47,525 nucleotides of DNA from an uncultured Lachnospira sp. (lineage in GTDB: Bacteria > Bacillota > Clostridia > Lachnospirales > Lachnospiraceae), in the NCBI GenBank assembly GCA_910587485.1, contig CAJUKN010000022.1:1-47525 (forward strand), in the 5' to 3' direction. This document shows positions 8,559-17,177 of the stretch, piece by piece. The notes beneath the pieces were generated by a model, which was given only the letters and a program-made list of their open reading frames with translations, was not told the origin of the DNA and searched no databases. Each line of letters starts with the position of its first letter. Position 1 is the stretch's first letter. The position numbers and the translations under genes are program-made.

Positions 8559-8631
8559 GGGCTCATAGCTCAGTCGGTAGAGCACTAGACTTTTAATCTA
8601 GGTGTCCCGGGTTCGAACCCCGGTGGGCTCA
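8559..8631 (+). tRNA. tRNA-Lys (anticodon TTT)
   Basis: Acceptor GGGCTCA pairs with TGGGCTC through two G-T wobbles. Anticodon stem CTAGA/TCTAG encloses CTTTTAA. Last gene of the cluster. Confidence 0.97.
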
Positions 8632-8644
8632 CTTATAAAATTTC

Positions 8645-8676
8645 GGAAATCAGATAAGTGCTGATTTCCATTTTTT
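8645..8676 (+). terminator. Terminator of the tRNA operon
   Basis: GGAAATCAG (8645-8653) and CTGATTTCC (8661-8669) form a perfect 9-bp stem, followed by a T run (8671-8676). Confidence 0.9.
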
Positions 8677-8731
8677 ATGTGCAGGAAGCATAAGGAAATT
8701 TGACAAGTAGAAAGATAGATTAAAATTTTTG

Positions 8732-8760
8732 TTGTCAAAATGTAAATTATAAAATATAAT
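8732..8760 (+). promoter_or_regulatory. Promoter of the LuxR-type regulator
   Basis: TTGTCA (8732-8737), 17-base spacer, TATAAT (8755-8760). Transcription would start near 8767, giving a leader of about 140 bases containing two terminator-like hairpins. Confidence 0.65.
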
Positions 8761-8784
8761 CAAAATATCTATTTATATTATTTT

Positions 8785-8829
8785 AAGCAAAGGCGCTTTC
8801 TATATAAAGGAAGGTCTTTGCTTTTTTTT
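8785..8829 (+). terminator. Terminator-like hairpin in the leader of the LuxR gene
   Basis: AAGCAAAG pairs with CTTTGCTT, with an additional inner CTTTC/GGAAG helix, and a run of eight T follows. It lies downstream of the promoter and upstream of the gene, so it could end most transcripts early (attenuation or a short RNA). Confidence 0.65.
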
Positions 8830-8873
8830 ATGCAAAATGGAGTTTTTTGATGAGGCAAATTAGGGAGTTATAG

Positions 8874-8896
8874 AGCAATCTTATGGTTGCTTTTTT
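8874..8896 (+). terminator. Second terminator-like hairpin, just before the LuxR gene
   Basis: AGCAA (8874-8878) pairs with TTGCT (8887-8891), followed by a run of six T. It overlaps an ATG at 8883, which argues that the true start is the later ATG at 8910. Confidence 0.45.
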
Positions 8897-8909
8897 AGGG
8901 AGGAAAGAT

Positions 8910-9671
8910 ATGTTAAATGAAAGGGAATGGAATACTATTAATAATATTTTGTTAGAGTTATATATGATTGATGATGTTCAAGTTTTGTTTCAAAAAATAA
9001 TGAAGATTATCCGAATGCTTATACCATATAGTCAAGGATTTTCTGCATTGGTAGGGAAAGACCAAAAGTTAAAATTGGATAGTATATATTGTATTAATAT
9101 GGATAAGAATACAAAAAACAGTTATATTGAAAAATATTATGATGAGGATTATTTAAAATATTTGTTTGAATTTGCTGAAGATACAGTAGTTTATAGAGAT
9201 ACAGATATACTGGAAGACAATGTTAGAAAAGAAACCATATTTTACAAAAAATTTCTTAAACCGTTAGATATTCCATATGGTTGTGGAATTTTGATGATTA
9301 AGAATGGGACTGTTATTGGAATCATTAATCTGTTTAGAAAGGAAGCCTTAAAGGATTTTTCAGATAAAGATATATATATCTTAAATATTTTAAAGAAACA
9401 TTTATTAAATATAGTTAGCAAAATATTAGAATCTCAACAGCATAAAACAGTAGAGCAATATTATATAGAGGCAAGACAAGAATATGAACTTACCAATCGA
9501 GAACAGGAAATATTAGAACTTTTATGTAACGGTTATTCTAATAGTGAGATATGTGAGCAGTTGACAATAAGTGTATCGACTGTTAAGAAACATATTTATA
9601 ACATATATGAAAAAACAAGTGTTAATAGTAGAACGCAGTTGATAAATAAAATTTATTCTCACGAGCAATGA
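8910..9671 (+). CDS. LuxR-family transcriptional regulator with GAF-like sensor domain
   Basis: About 253 residues. The N-terminal two thirds resemble a GAF sensor fold (ending GILMIKNGTVIGIINLFRK). The C-terminus is a LuxR helix-turn-helix with TNREQEILELLCNGYSNSEI and VSTVKKHIYNIYEK. I chose ATG 8910 over 8883 because AGGGAGGAAAG lies just upstream and because 8883 sits inside a hairpin. It is transcribed toward the DUF1989/carboxylase operon about 400 bases downstream, so it is a candidate regulator of that operon, although a repeat element lies between them. The ligand is unknown. Confidence 0.85.
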   Translation: MLNEREWNTINNILLELYMIDDVQVLFQKIMKIIRMLIPYSQGFSALVGKDQKLKLDSIYCINMDKNTKNSYIEKYYDEDYLKYLFEFAEDTVVYRDTDILEDNVRKETIFYKKFLKPLDIPYGCGILMIKNGTVIGIINLFRKEALKDFSDKDIYILNILKKHLLNIVSKILESQQHKTVEQYYIEARQEYELTNREQEILELLCNGYSNSEICEQLTISVSTVKKHIYNIYEKTSVNSRTQLINKIYSHEQ

Positions 9672-9727
9672 GTCAAGTGTTATATTAAAATGAATGTTTA
9701 ATTATGTTACATATTAATAAGTATTAT

Positions 9728-9884
9728 TCAAAGAGGATATTCACAATCCGCTGTGCTATTTGCTTATAACTTCATAGCTATTGTTGCAGTTTTGCAGTGG
9801 GAGCTTGTACTCTCACTGCAACAAGGAAGTCCCTACTTATGTCTTTGTAGCATTGAAGTGAGGGACTTTCTTGATGAGGTTAAA
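9728..9884 (-). repeat. Dispersed structured repeat, copy A
   Basis: Read on the minus strand it starts TTTAACCTCATCAAG and ends GCGGATTGTGAATATCCTC-TTTGA. It shares both ends and the core GTTAT-AAGCAA-TAGC with copies at 25070, 27489 and 30875. It folds into AAGTCCC/GGGACTT and TTGCAGTG/CACTGCAA stems. It contains no ORF. The remaining part of the gene-free interval 9672-10085 is the leader of the next operon. Confidence 0.7.
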
Positions 9885-9928
9885 AAATATTTAATAGTTT
9901 TGCTTTTACATATTTATTTTATAAAGAA

Positions 9929-9970
9929 ATAGAACGAAAGTAGTAGAAATGGAAGTATATAGAACGAAAG
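9929..9970 (+). promoter_or_regulatory. Tandem 12-base motif in the leader of the DUF1989/carboxylase operon
   Basis: ATAGAACGAAAG occurs at 9929-9940 and again at 9959-9970, exactly 30 bases apart. A poor TATAAA (9920-9925) precedes it, so the motifs may lie at the very 5' end of the mRNA. A hairpin-capable segment (ACCATAAAAT with ATTTTGGT) follows at about 9974-9994. Two equal sites on the same helical face could be protein operators or part of a ligand-binding leader; I could not match it to a guanidine riboswitch consensus by eye. Confidence 0.4.
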
Positions 9971-10085
9971 GCTACCATAAAATTATCATTTTGGTCTATT
10001 GTTAGAAAAATTGATATTTGATAAAGTTTATCCAACGAAAAACAAAGACAGTTTATATGAATACTTTGAGAATTGGAGGTAAGCT

Positions 10086-10805
10086 ATGGAAAAAATTTGG
10101 AGCAAGATATTAAAGGCTGGTGAAAAATGGTCTGGCAATATTGGCAGAGGTAAATATATACATTTTAAGGCGTTAGGTGATAATGCAAATGTTTCAATGT
10201 TGATGTATAACATGATAGATACATCAGAACGATACAATATGCCTGATACAACAAAGGCACAATATACATATCATCTCACAAAAGGAAATGTATTAATGAG
10301 TGATAATGGCAGAGTTTTGGCAAGTATTGTAGAGGACAGCACAGGTTGGAATGATACGATTTCAGGATATTCAACAAGAGAATTTACAGATAAACAATAT
10401 GGAAAGACAACATATCAGGATTTGAGAAATAATTGGTATCAATGTGGGGAAGAAAATTTTAAGATGGAGTTGATAAGAAACAATATGACAGCAAGAGACC
10501 TTGTTCCTTGTGTAAATCTTTTTTCAAAAGTCTATGTCAAAGAAGATGGAAGTATGAACTATGATTTAAATCATTGTAAGTCTGGTGCAACGGTAACGCT
10601 TCGGACAGAAATGGATATTATTCTTATTCTTTCAAATACGCCAAATCCATTGAATCCTGTAACAGAATTTCCAGATGTTTCAGTCGTTGTAGAAGTTTAC
10701 AATGCGCCATCAGTTGACTTGATGGACGAATGTGTCCATTATAGGGCTGAAAACTATAGAGCGTTTGAGAATACATGGGATTATTATAATTTGATGGGCT
10801 TATAG
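10086..10805 (+). CDS. DUF1989 protein UAAP1-type, probable carboxyguanidine deiminase subunit
   Basis: A 239-residue soluble DUF1989 protein, the first of two paralogues preceding the carboxylase, the arrangement long named urea-amidolyase-associated proteins 1 and 2. Work on other bacteria showed such pairs deiminate carboxyguanidine to allophanate as a heteromeric enzyme. Landmarks are TYHLTKGNVLMSDNGRVLAS, the ENFKMEL-TARDLVPCVNLF segment with a conserved Cys, and the C-terminal ILILSNTPNPLNP. The ATG follows GGAGGTAAGCT. UAAP2 follows 12 bases downstream behind its own AGGAGGA. Subunit naming (first gene UAAP1) follows gene order and is less certain than the family. Confidence 0.85.
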   Translation: MEKIWSKILKAGEKWSGNIGRGKYIHFKALGDNANVSMLMYNMIDTSERYNMPDTTKAQYTYHLTKGNVLMSDNGRVLASIVEDSTGWNDTISGYSTREFTDKQYGKTTYQDLRNNWYQCGEENFKMELIRNNMTARDLVPCVNLFSKVYVKEDGSMNYDLNHCKSGATVTLRTEMDIILILSNTPNPLNPVTEFPDVSVVVEVYNAPSVDLMDECVHYRAENYRAFENTWDYYNLMGL

Positions 10806-10817
10806 GAGGAAAAGACA

Positions 10818-11465
10818 ATGAATGGATTTATAAGAAAAGAAAGTACTTTAAATATGGACGATGCTATTTATGATGAAGTTCTTGAAGCTGGAAAAGGTTG
10901 GATGCATGAATTGAAAAAAGGGCAATGTTTTAGGATTCTTGATATAGAAGGAAATCAAGCAGTAGATACCACCTTTTATGACCTTCATAATCCACAAGAC
11001 CATTTTGGAGCAATTCAGACGATTGTAGCACAAAAAAATATTTATCTTACAACAGGTTCGATTCTTCGAGCAGAATCCGGCGAACCCTTGCTTGAAATTA
11101 CAGCAGACCTTACAGGACGACATGATACTTTAGGCGGAGCTTGTTCATCGCAGAGCAACACCGTTCGTTATGCCAGAGAAAAAATAGATATGCACAATTG
11201 TAGAGATAGTTTTATGTTGCAGCTTGCAAACCATGATGCAGAAATTGAGAAAAGAGATTTAGTACCAAACATCAATTTTTTTATGAATGTTCCATTGACG
11301 CCAGAAGGAGGCTATAAGTTTGATGATGGCGTATCTGCACCAGGTAAATATGTTGAAATGAGGGCATTAAAAGACGTTATGATTTTAATTAGTAATTGTC
11401 CTCAGCTTAATAACCCATGTAATGCTTATAATCCGACACCTGTTCGATTATTAATTTGGGATTAA
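10818..11465 (+). CDS. DUF1989 protein UAAP2-type, probable carboxyguanidine deiminase subunit
   Basis: A 215-residue paralogue of the preceding protein, sharing the DUF1989 plan: GKGWMHELKKGQCFRILDIE, GNQAVDTTFYDL, the TGRHDTLGGACSSQSNT motif, KRDLVPNINFFMNV and the C-terminal ILISNCPQLNNPCN. The Cys in GGAC and the ED-type acidic residues probably help bind metal and substrate, by analogy with the family. Together with UAAP1 it should convert carboxyguanidine, made by the downstream carboxylase, into allophanate plus ammonia. A long hairpin follows its stop codon, so the pair and the carboxylase may be separately controlled. Confidence 0.87.
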   Translation: MNGFIRKESTLNMDDAIYDEVLEAGKGWMHELKKGQCFRILDIEGNQAVDTTFYDLHNPQDHFGAIQTIVAQKNIYLTTGSILRAESGEPLLEITADLTGRHDTLGGACSSQSNTVRYAREKIDMHNCRDSFMLQLANHDAEIEKRDLVPNINFFMNVPLTPEGGYKFDDGVSAPGKYVEMRALKDVMILISNCPQLNNPCNAYNPTPVRLLIWD

Positions 11466-11543
11466 TGTAAGTTCTATTCTTCTGTTATTTATATAAAATT
11501 AATAAATAATTGAATTAGAAAAGTAAAATATTATAAAAAATAC

Positions 11544-11618
11544 AGTCTATGAAAGTCGATTGTGAAATTGCTACAAAGGGGTGGCAGGTCATTAAAGGAG
11601 CTTTCATGGACTTTTTTT
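11544..11618 (+). terminator. Long hairpin terminator or attenuator between UAAP2 and the carboxylase
   Basis: AGTCTATGAAAG (11544-11555) pairs with CTTTCATGGACT (11601-11612) with one T-G wobble, directly followed by seven T. The 45-base apical region (11556-11600) can hold extra structure, which is unusual for a plain terminator. About 240 bases of non-coding sequence follow before the carboxylase. Confidence 0.65.
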
Positions 11619-11671
11619 ATATTTTTATGATTGTAATGTACAAATAATTTGTTGAAGGAGAGGTCAATAAA

Positions 11672-11746
11672 TTGTTTTTTGTAACAAGTATATGTTTATA
11701 TTATATGTTGCTTGACATAACCTTGTTTTTATTGAAAAAAGATTGA
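11672..11746 (+). CDS. Possible small hydrophobic ORF or leader peptide
   Basis: GAAGGAGAGG is followed eight bases later by a TTG-initiated frame of 24 codons giving MFFVTSICLYYMLLDITLFL plus LKKD, a typical single membrane helix. It lies between the long hairpin and the carboxylase gene. Support is only the ribosome binding site and hydrophobic pattern, so chance is possible. Confidence 0.25.
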   Translation: MFFVTSICLYYMLLDITLFLLKKD

Positions 11747-11797
11747 TGAAATGCCATCAGATTTGCAGTATAGGTTTGACATAAGTTTGTTTTCATT
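11712..11797 (+). repeat. 22-base direct repeat upstream of the carboxylase gene
   Basis: TTGACATAACCTTGTTTT (then TATT) at 11712-11733 recurs as TTGACATAAGTTTGTTTT (then CATT) at 11776-11797: 19 of 22 bases are identical at a 64-base period. TTGACA could be a -35 box in either copy, but I see no good -10 at 17 bases, so regulator binding sites are an alternative. Confidence 0.5.
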
Positions 11798-11856
11798 ATC
11801 TTGAATATTTGTATTGATAACATTGATTGAAAAGCGGCATAGAAAAGAGGTTTGAT

Positions 11857-14800
11857 ATGTTTAATAAAGTGTTAATAGCTAATAGAGGCGCAATAGCTGT
11901 CAGAATTGAGAGAACATTAAAGAAAATGGGCATAGGAAGTGTAGCTGTATATTCAAAGGCAGATAGAGATAGTCTTCATGTAAAAAATGCAGATGAAACA
12001 GTGTTTTTGGGAGAAGGGAATGTTAAAGATACATACCTTGATGGAACAAAGATTATTGAGGCAGCTTTAAAGATGAAAGTACAAGCCATTCATCCGGGTT
12101 ATGGGTTTCTTAGTGAAAATACAGAATTTGCTTTAGAATGTGAAAAAAATGGGATTTGTTTTATTGGACCACCATCCAAACAAATTAAATTATTTGGATT
12201 GAAACATTCCGCTAGAGAGTTAGCAAAGAAAGCAGGTGTTCCATTATTGTCAGGAACAGGGTTGTTAAGCGGAGTTGATGAAGCTATTAATCAGGCTCGT
12301 CAGATTGGTTATCCAGTAATGATTAAGAGTACAGCAGGCGGTGGTGGCATAGGTATTCGTATTTGTCAAAATGAAGAAGAATTAATCCATTCATATGACG
12401 ATGTTTGTCATCTTGCTGAAAGTAATTTTAATGATGCAGGGGTATTTATTGAAAAATATATTGCCAAAGCACGGCATATAGAAGTTCAAATTTTTGGAAA
12501 TAAAGAAGGGGAGATTGCTATATTAGGAGAACGAGACTGTTCTGTACAAAGGCGTAATCAGAAAGTAGTAGAGGAAGCACCTGCGCCTAATTTTCCAGAA
12601 TATGTGAGGGTTCAGATGCATACAGCGGCAAGAAATCTTGCAAAGGCAGCTTCTTATAGAAATGCGGGAACTGTTGAGTTTCTTTATGATGAGGCAGATA
12701 AGCAGTTTTATTTTCTTGAAGTCAACACAAGACTTCAGGTAGAACATGGGGTAACAGAAGAGATTATAGGCGTTGATTTGGTGGAATGGATGATAAAGGA
12801 GGCAGCAGGAGAATTACATAATATTGATAAATTATTTCAACCTGTTGGACATTCGATTGAAGTACGTGTATATGCAGAAGATTGTCTTAATCAGTTTAGA
12901 CCAAGCAGCGGAAAGGTTGATGACGTATATTTTTCAGAAGAGGCGAGAGTGGAAACATGGATAAAACCTAAAATTGAAGTATCTGCATTATATGACCCAA
13001 TGCTTGCTAAGTTGATTGTTCATGCTGATACAAGAGAAGAAGCTGTTAAAAAGATGACAGATGTATTGGAAGAATCACGTATATATGGAATTACAAGTAA
13101 TATGCAGTATTTAAAGGCATTTATCCATACACCAGAATATAAAGAAGGCAAGTTATTTACAAAAATGCTTGATGATTTCTTTCCAGAGGAAAAAGCATTA
13201 GAAGTTGTCGATGGAGGTGTACTTTCAACGGTACAAGATTATCCTGGCATGATGGGATATTGGACAGTGGGCGTTCCACCATGTGGAGCGATGGATAATT
13301 ACAGTTTTCGTATAGGCAATCAGTTGCTTGGAAACAAACCTGATGCGGCAGGTATTGAAATGACATTACGTGGAGGAAGTTATAAATTTCGCACAGCCAC
13401 AAGTTTTGTTCTAACAGGAGCTGATATGGAGGCAACACTAGATAATAAACCTATTTTGCGATATCAGATAATTCAAGCAATGCCCAAGCAAATTTTAAAA
13501 TTAAAAACATGCAAATCTGGTATGAGGTCATATCTTTTAGTTGCAGGCGGTATTGAAGTTGCAAAGGTAATAGGAAGTTCATCTACATTTGTTGATGGTA
13601 AATTTGGCGGTCATAATGGCAGGGCATTAAGAACAGGCGATGTATTGAGATTGACGGATAATTGCCAAGTTGATGCTGACTGTTCATTTAGTGAAGAATT
13701 TGCTCCGCAAATTACAAATGATTGGGTAATTGGAGTTATTCCAGGACCTCAGCCAACAAGTGAATATTTAAAATCAGAATACTTGGATACATTGGTTTCA
13801 TCAGAATACGAGGTTAATTTTAATAGTGCAAGAACAGGTATACGTCTCAATGGTCCTATTCCTCAATGGGTTCGAGAAGATGGCGGCGAGGCTGGACTTC
13901 ATCCTTCTAATATCCATGACAATGCGTATGCTGTTGGTACATTAGACCTCACAGGAGACCAGTCTATTCTGTTAGGACCTGATGGACCAAGTTTAGGTGG
14001 ATTTGTATGTCCTGTGACAACAGCAAAAGCGGAATTGTGGAAGTTAGGACAACTTCATCCGGGTGATAAAGTGCATTTTAAATTATTGACCTTAGAGCAG
14101 GCAGAAACTCTTAGAAAGGCTCAAACACAAAATATTATTTCTGGAAATGTTAAGGTTGAATTACCTGAAAGTATGGATATAGATGCATCTTATGCTATTT
14201 TAGCAACAGGACAGGCTGATGGGACTGATTATATTATTCGTTTAGATGGAGAAGAAAATATTTTAATGGAATTTGGAGCTATGGAACTTAATATTGAACT
14301 GCGATTTCGTGTTCATATATTAATGAATGAAATTGAAAAAAGAAATCTTCCTATTATTGATATGACGCCCGGTATTCGCTCACTACAAGTTCATTTTGAT
14401 GTTGAAAAAATAAAGGCACCAGAAATGGCAAAAAAGGTTCAAGAAATTAATTGTAATCTTCCAAAATTAGATGATATTACAGTTCCATCAAGAATTATTA
14501 AATTGCCTCTTTCATGGGACGACCCTCAAACACAGTTGGCTGCAAAGCGTTATCAGCAGACTGTAAGACCAGATGCGCCATGGTGTCCAAGTAATCCTGA
14601 ATTTATTAGAAGAATAAATGGTCTTGATTCGATTGAAGATGTAAAAAATATTGTGTTTGAAGCTGATTATCTGGTGCTTGGTTTAGGTGATGTCTATTTG
14701 GGAGCGCCTGTAGCGACGCCTGTTGACCCTAGACATAGAATGGTGACAACAAAGTATAATCCAGCAAGACCTTGGACGCCAGAAAATGCAGTTGGTATAG

Positions 14801-15444
14801 GAGGAGCCTATCTTTGTGTATATGGAATGGAAGGTCCCGGAGGATATCAGTTTGTTGGACGAACTATACAAATGTGGAATCCATTACAGGAAACCGATGT
14901 ATTTTTAAAAGGAAAGCCTTGGCTGTTGAATTTTTTTGACCAATTAAAATTTTATCCTTGTACAGCAGAAGAAATCCTTAAATTTAGGGAGGATTTCCTT
15001 CGTGGAGAATTTCATATAGAAATTGAGGAGACCTCTTTCCATCTGGGTGACTACAAAAAATCTCTTGATAGTATCCATGAAAGTGCTACAAAATTTAAAG
15101 AGCATCAAGAAGCTTCATTTGAGGCGGAAAGACAAAGATGGAGGGAACAGGGACTAGACCATTTTGTATCAGAAAACGATAGCACACAAGTACAAGAAGA
15201 AGTGCAATTACCAGATGGTTGTGAATCTTGTAATGCTACCATTCCCGGAAGTGTATGGAAGATTCTTGTAAATGAAGGTGATGTTGTGACAAAAGGACAG
15301 GAAGTGGCAGTGCTTGAAAGTATGAAAATGGAATTTCCAGTTGAAGCATCAGTTAGTGGAATTGTAAAAAAGGTGTATATTAAGATAAGTGAACAAGTAA
15401 ATGCAGGACAAATGGTTATAGCAGTTGAGCCAAAGGAGGCGTAA
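11857..15444 (+). CDS. Biotin-dependent urea/guanidine carboxylase
   Basis: A 1195-residue one-chain biotin carboxylase of normal length for the urea carboxylase family. Domains in order: biotin carboxylase/ATP-grasp (1-450; NKVLIANRGAIAVRI, IKSTAGGGGIGIR, FLEVNTRLQVEHGVTE), carboxyltransferase with KipA/AHS2-like (about 455-770; GVPPCGAMDNYSFRIGNQLL, SARTGIRLNGP) and KipI/AHS1-like parts (to about 1020), and a C-terminal biotin carrier with ESMKMEF, biotinyl-Lys1157. The DUF1989 pair upstream implies guanidine rather than urea as true substrate (established for homologous operons, inferred here). The start is ATG 11857 behind GAAAAGAGG; an upstream in-frame TTG at 11827 lacks such a site. 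AtzF follows two bases after the stop codon. Confidence 0.93.
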   Translation: MFNKVLIANRGAIAVRIERTLKKMGIGSVAVYSKADRDSLHVKNADETVFLGEGNVKDTYLDGTKIIEAALKMKVQAIHPGYGFLSENTEFALECEKNGICFIGPPSKQIKLFGLKHSARELAKKAGVPLLSGTGLLSGVDEAINQARQIGYPVMIKSTAGGGGIGIRICQNEEELIHSYDDVCHLAESNFNDAGVFIEKYIAKARHIEVQIFGNKEGEIAILGERDCSVQRRNQKVVEEAPAPNFPEYVRVQMHTAARNLAKAASYRNAGTVEFLYDEADKQFYFLEVNTRLQVEHGVTEEIIGVDLVEWMIKEAAGELHNIDKLFQPVGHSIEVRVYAEDCLNQFRPSSGKVDDVYFSEEARVETWIKPKIEVSALYDPMLAKLIVHADTREEAVKKMTDVLEESRIYGITSNMQYLKAFIHTPEYKEGKLFTKMLDDFFPEEKALEVVDGGVLSTVQDYPGMMGYWTVGVPPCGAMDNYSFRIGNQLLGNKPDAAGIEMTLRGGSYKFRTATSFVLTGADMEATLDNKPILRYQIIQAMPKQILKLKTCKSGMRSYLLVAGGIEVAKVIGSSSTFVDGKFGGHNGRALRTGDVLRLTDNCQVDADCSFSEEFAPQITNDWVIGVIPGPQPTSEYLKSEYLDTLVSSEYEVNFNSARTGIRLNGPIPQWVREDGGEAGLHPSNIHDNAYAVGTLDLTGDQSILLGPDGPSLGGFVCPVTTAKAELWKLGQLHPGDKVHFKLLTLEQAETLRKAQTQNIISGNVKVELPESMDIDASYAILATGQADGTDYIIRLDGEENILMEFGAMELNIELRFRVHILMNEIEKRNLPIIDMTPGIRSLQVHFDVEKIKAPEMAKKVQEINCNLPKLDDITVPSRIIKLPLSWDDPQTQLAAKRYQQTVRPDAPWCPSNPEFIRRINGLDSIEDVKNIVFEADYLVLGLGDVYLGAPVATPVDPRHRMVTTKYNPARPWTPENAVGIGGAYLCVYGMEGPGGYQFVGRTIQMWNPLQETDVFLKGKPWLLNFFDQLKFYPCTAEEILKFREDFLRGEFHIEIEETSFHLGDYKKSLDSIHESATKFKEHQEASFEAERQRWREQGLDHFVSENDSTQVQEEVQLPDGCESCNATIPGSVWKILVNEGDVVTKGQEVAVLESMKMEFPVEASVSGIVKKVYIKISEQVNAGQMVIAVEPKEA

Positions 15445-15446
15445 AA

Positions 15447-17144
15447 ATGTTTTTTCCAGAAAAATTGACATGTACATGGCTTAAACAGGCATATAAAAAT
15501 GGTCTGACGCCAGAGGAATTAATGAATGAAATTATCAAAAGAGTGGAAATATATAAGGATTATCATATTTGGATTGTAAACCCTACAGTGGAGACCATGA
15601 AGCAATATTTTGAAAAACTGCCCGCTGATAGAGAAAGCCTACCATTGTGGGGTATCCCTTTTGCCGTTAAGGATAATATCGATATTGCCAATATGCCAAC
15701 AACAGCAGCTTGTCCTGATTATAGTTATATTCCTGAAAAAAACGCATTTGTTGTAGAACAGTTGATTCAAGCAGGGGCAATACCGATTGGAAAAACGAAT
15801 CTTGACCAGTTTGCAACAGGGCTAGTTGGGACAAGAAGTCCTTATGGAGAAGTTTATAATGCGTATCAGCCAGAGTTGATAAGCGGCGGTTCAAGTTCAG
15901 GGTCAGCAGTCAGCGTAGCACTTGGTATGGCAGCATTTTCATTGGGAACAGATACAGCAGGTTCAGGGAGAGTTCCAGCTATGTTAAATACACTGGTGGG
16001 CTTAAAGCCAGCTATAGGTTCTTGGTCAACTTCTGGTGTAGTTCCAGCTTGTGCAAGTTTGGATTGTGTCACTGTATTTGCCAATAACATAGAAGAGGCA
16101 GAATTGATTGATACCTATGCAAAAGGCTATGACAAACAGTGTGCTTGGTCAAGGATTTTTGAAGAAAAAGGAAAAATGCTACCCCAAAAAGTCTATCTTC
16201 CTATAGGTGAGCCAACATTTTATGGTAATTTTGCAAAGCAGTATCAAGCAAAATGGAATAAGGCAGTTCACCGAATAAAAAAGCTTGGTATAAAAGTTGA
16301 ATATATCCATTATCAAATGTTTGAAAAAGCAGCATTGATATTATATGAAGGCGCATATGTTGCAGAGCGTTGGCAAGACTTAAAAGATTTTGTTGAAAGT
16401 CACCCAAAAAAAATCTTTCCAGTAACAGAAAAAATACTTCGTTCTGGAGGAGAAAAAAAGCAAACAGCATCAAAACTTTTTGGAGATTTGCATGAATTGC
16501 AAGTGTATAGACAAAAAACCAAAGAATTATTAAAGGATAGTGTAATGATTATGCCTACAGCAGGAGGAACATTTACAAGAGAGCAAGTTCGCGAAAATCC
16601 AATTGATACAAACAATCAAATGGGACTATATACAAATCATTGTAACTTGTTAGACCTTATGGCTGTTGCAATTCCTGAAAATAGCACAGATTACAATTAT
16701 CCGTTTGGAATTACAGTATTTGGACTTAGTGATAATAAAAATCTTGTATTAAGTTTTGCAGAAAAATTTTTATCTTCAGAGATGATGTCGATTGCAGTTT
16801 GCGGTTTACATAAAAAAGGAAGAGCGTTGGAATATCAGTTGATAGAGTTGGAGGCAGAATTTGAAATGCACACCCATACATCAAAAGACTACAAATTATA
16901 TGAATTAAATACATCGCCTATTAAGCCCGGAATGATAAGAAGTAATCATGGTGAGACAAAAGCAATCGAGGTTGATGTATATACTATTCCTAAAATAAAT
17001 TTTGGGAAATTTATGGAGAGTGTGTCACAGCCTCTGAATATAGGTGATATTAAATTAGAAGATGGGCGAATCGTTAAAGGATTTTTATGTGAAAATGCAG
17101 GTTTGCTTGGTGCTAAGGATATCACTCAATCAGGAAAATTTTAA
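15447..17144 (+). CDS. atzF: Allophanate hydrolase
   Basis: An amidase-signature enzyme that splits allophanate into two ammonia and two CO2, the last step of the pathway. The catalytic triad is visible: Lys75 (PFAVKDNID), cis-Ser near 149 (SGGSSSGSAVSVA) and nucleophile Ser173 (GTDTAGSGRVPA). The C-terminal about 130 residues (from SSEMMSIAVCGLHKKGRALE) match the AtzF-specific domain. At 565 residues it is slightly shorter than the usual about 600. AAAGGAGG at the end of the carboxylase gene and a two-base gap show tight coupling to it. Confidence 0.93.
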   Translation: MFFPEKLTCTWLKQAYKNGLTPEELMNEIIKRVEIYKDYHIWIVNPTVETMKQYFEKLPADRESLPLWGIPFAVKDNIDIANMPTTAACPDYSYIPEKNAFVVEQLIQAGAIPIGKTNLDQFATGLVGTRSPYGEVYNAYQPELISGGSSSGSAVSVALGMAAFSLGTDTAGSGRVPAMLNTLVGLKPAIGSWSTSGVVPACASLDCVTVFANNIEEAELIDTYAKGYDKQCAWSRIFEEKGKMLPQKVYLPIGEPTFYGNFAKQYQAKWNKAVHRIKKLGIKVEYIHYQMFEKAALILYEGAYVAERWQDLKDFVESHPKKIFPVTEKILRSGGEKKQTASKLFGDLHELQVYRQKTKELLKDSVMIMPTAGGTFTREQVRENPIDTNNQMGLYTNHCNLLDLMAVAIPENSTDYNYPFGITVFGLSDNKNLVLSFAEKFLSSEMMSIAVCGLHKKGRALEYQLIELEAEFEMHTHTSKDYKLYELNTSPIKPGMIRSNHGETKAIEVDVYTIPKINFGKFMESVSQPLNIGDIKLEDGRIVKGFLCENAGLLGAKDITQSGKF

Positions 17145-17177
17145 AAGCGTAAGAATAGCGCAGAAAAGAGGATAAAT

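Noticed and set aside
8358..8585. ORFs on both strands across the tRNA cluster
   Set aside because: They run through tRNA-His, tRNA-Gln and tRNA-Lys and have no initiation signals.
9895..10085. Guanidine-I (ykkC) or guanidine-II (mini-ykkC) riboswitch
   Set aside because: I could not find the conserved class I core or a pair of stems closed on ACGR loops; the two ACGAAAG sites are not flanked by complementary arms. A covariance search would settle it.
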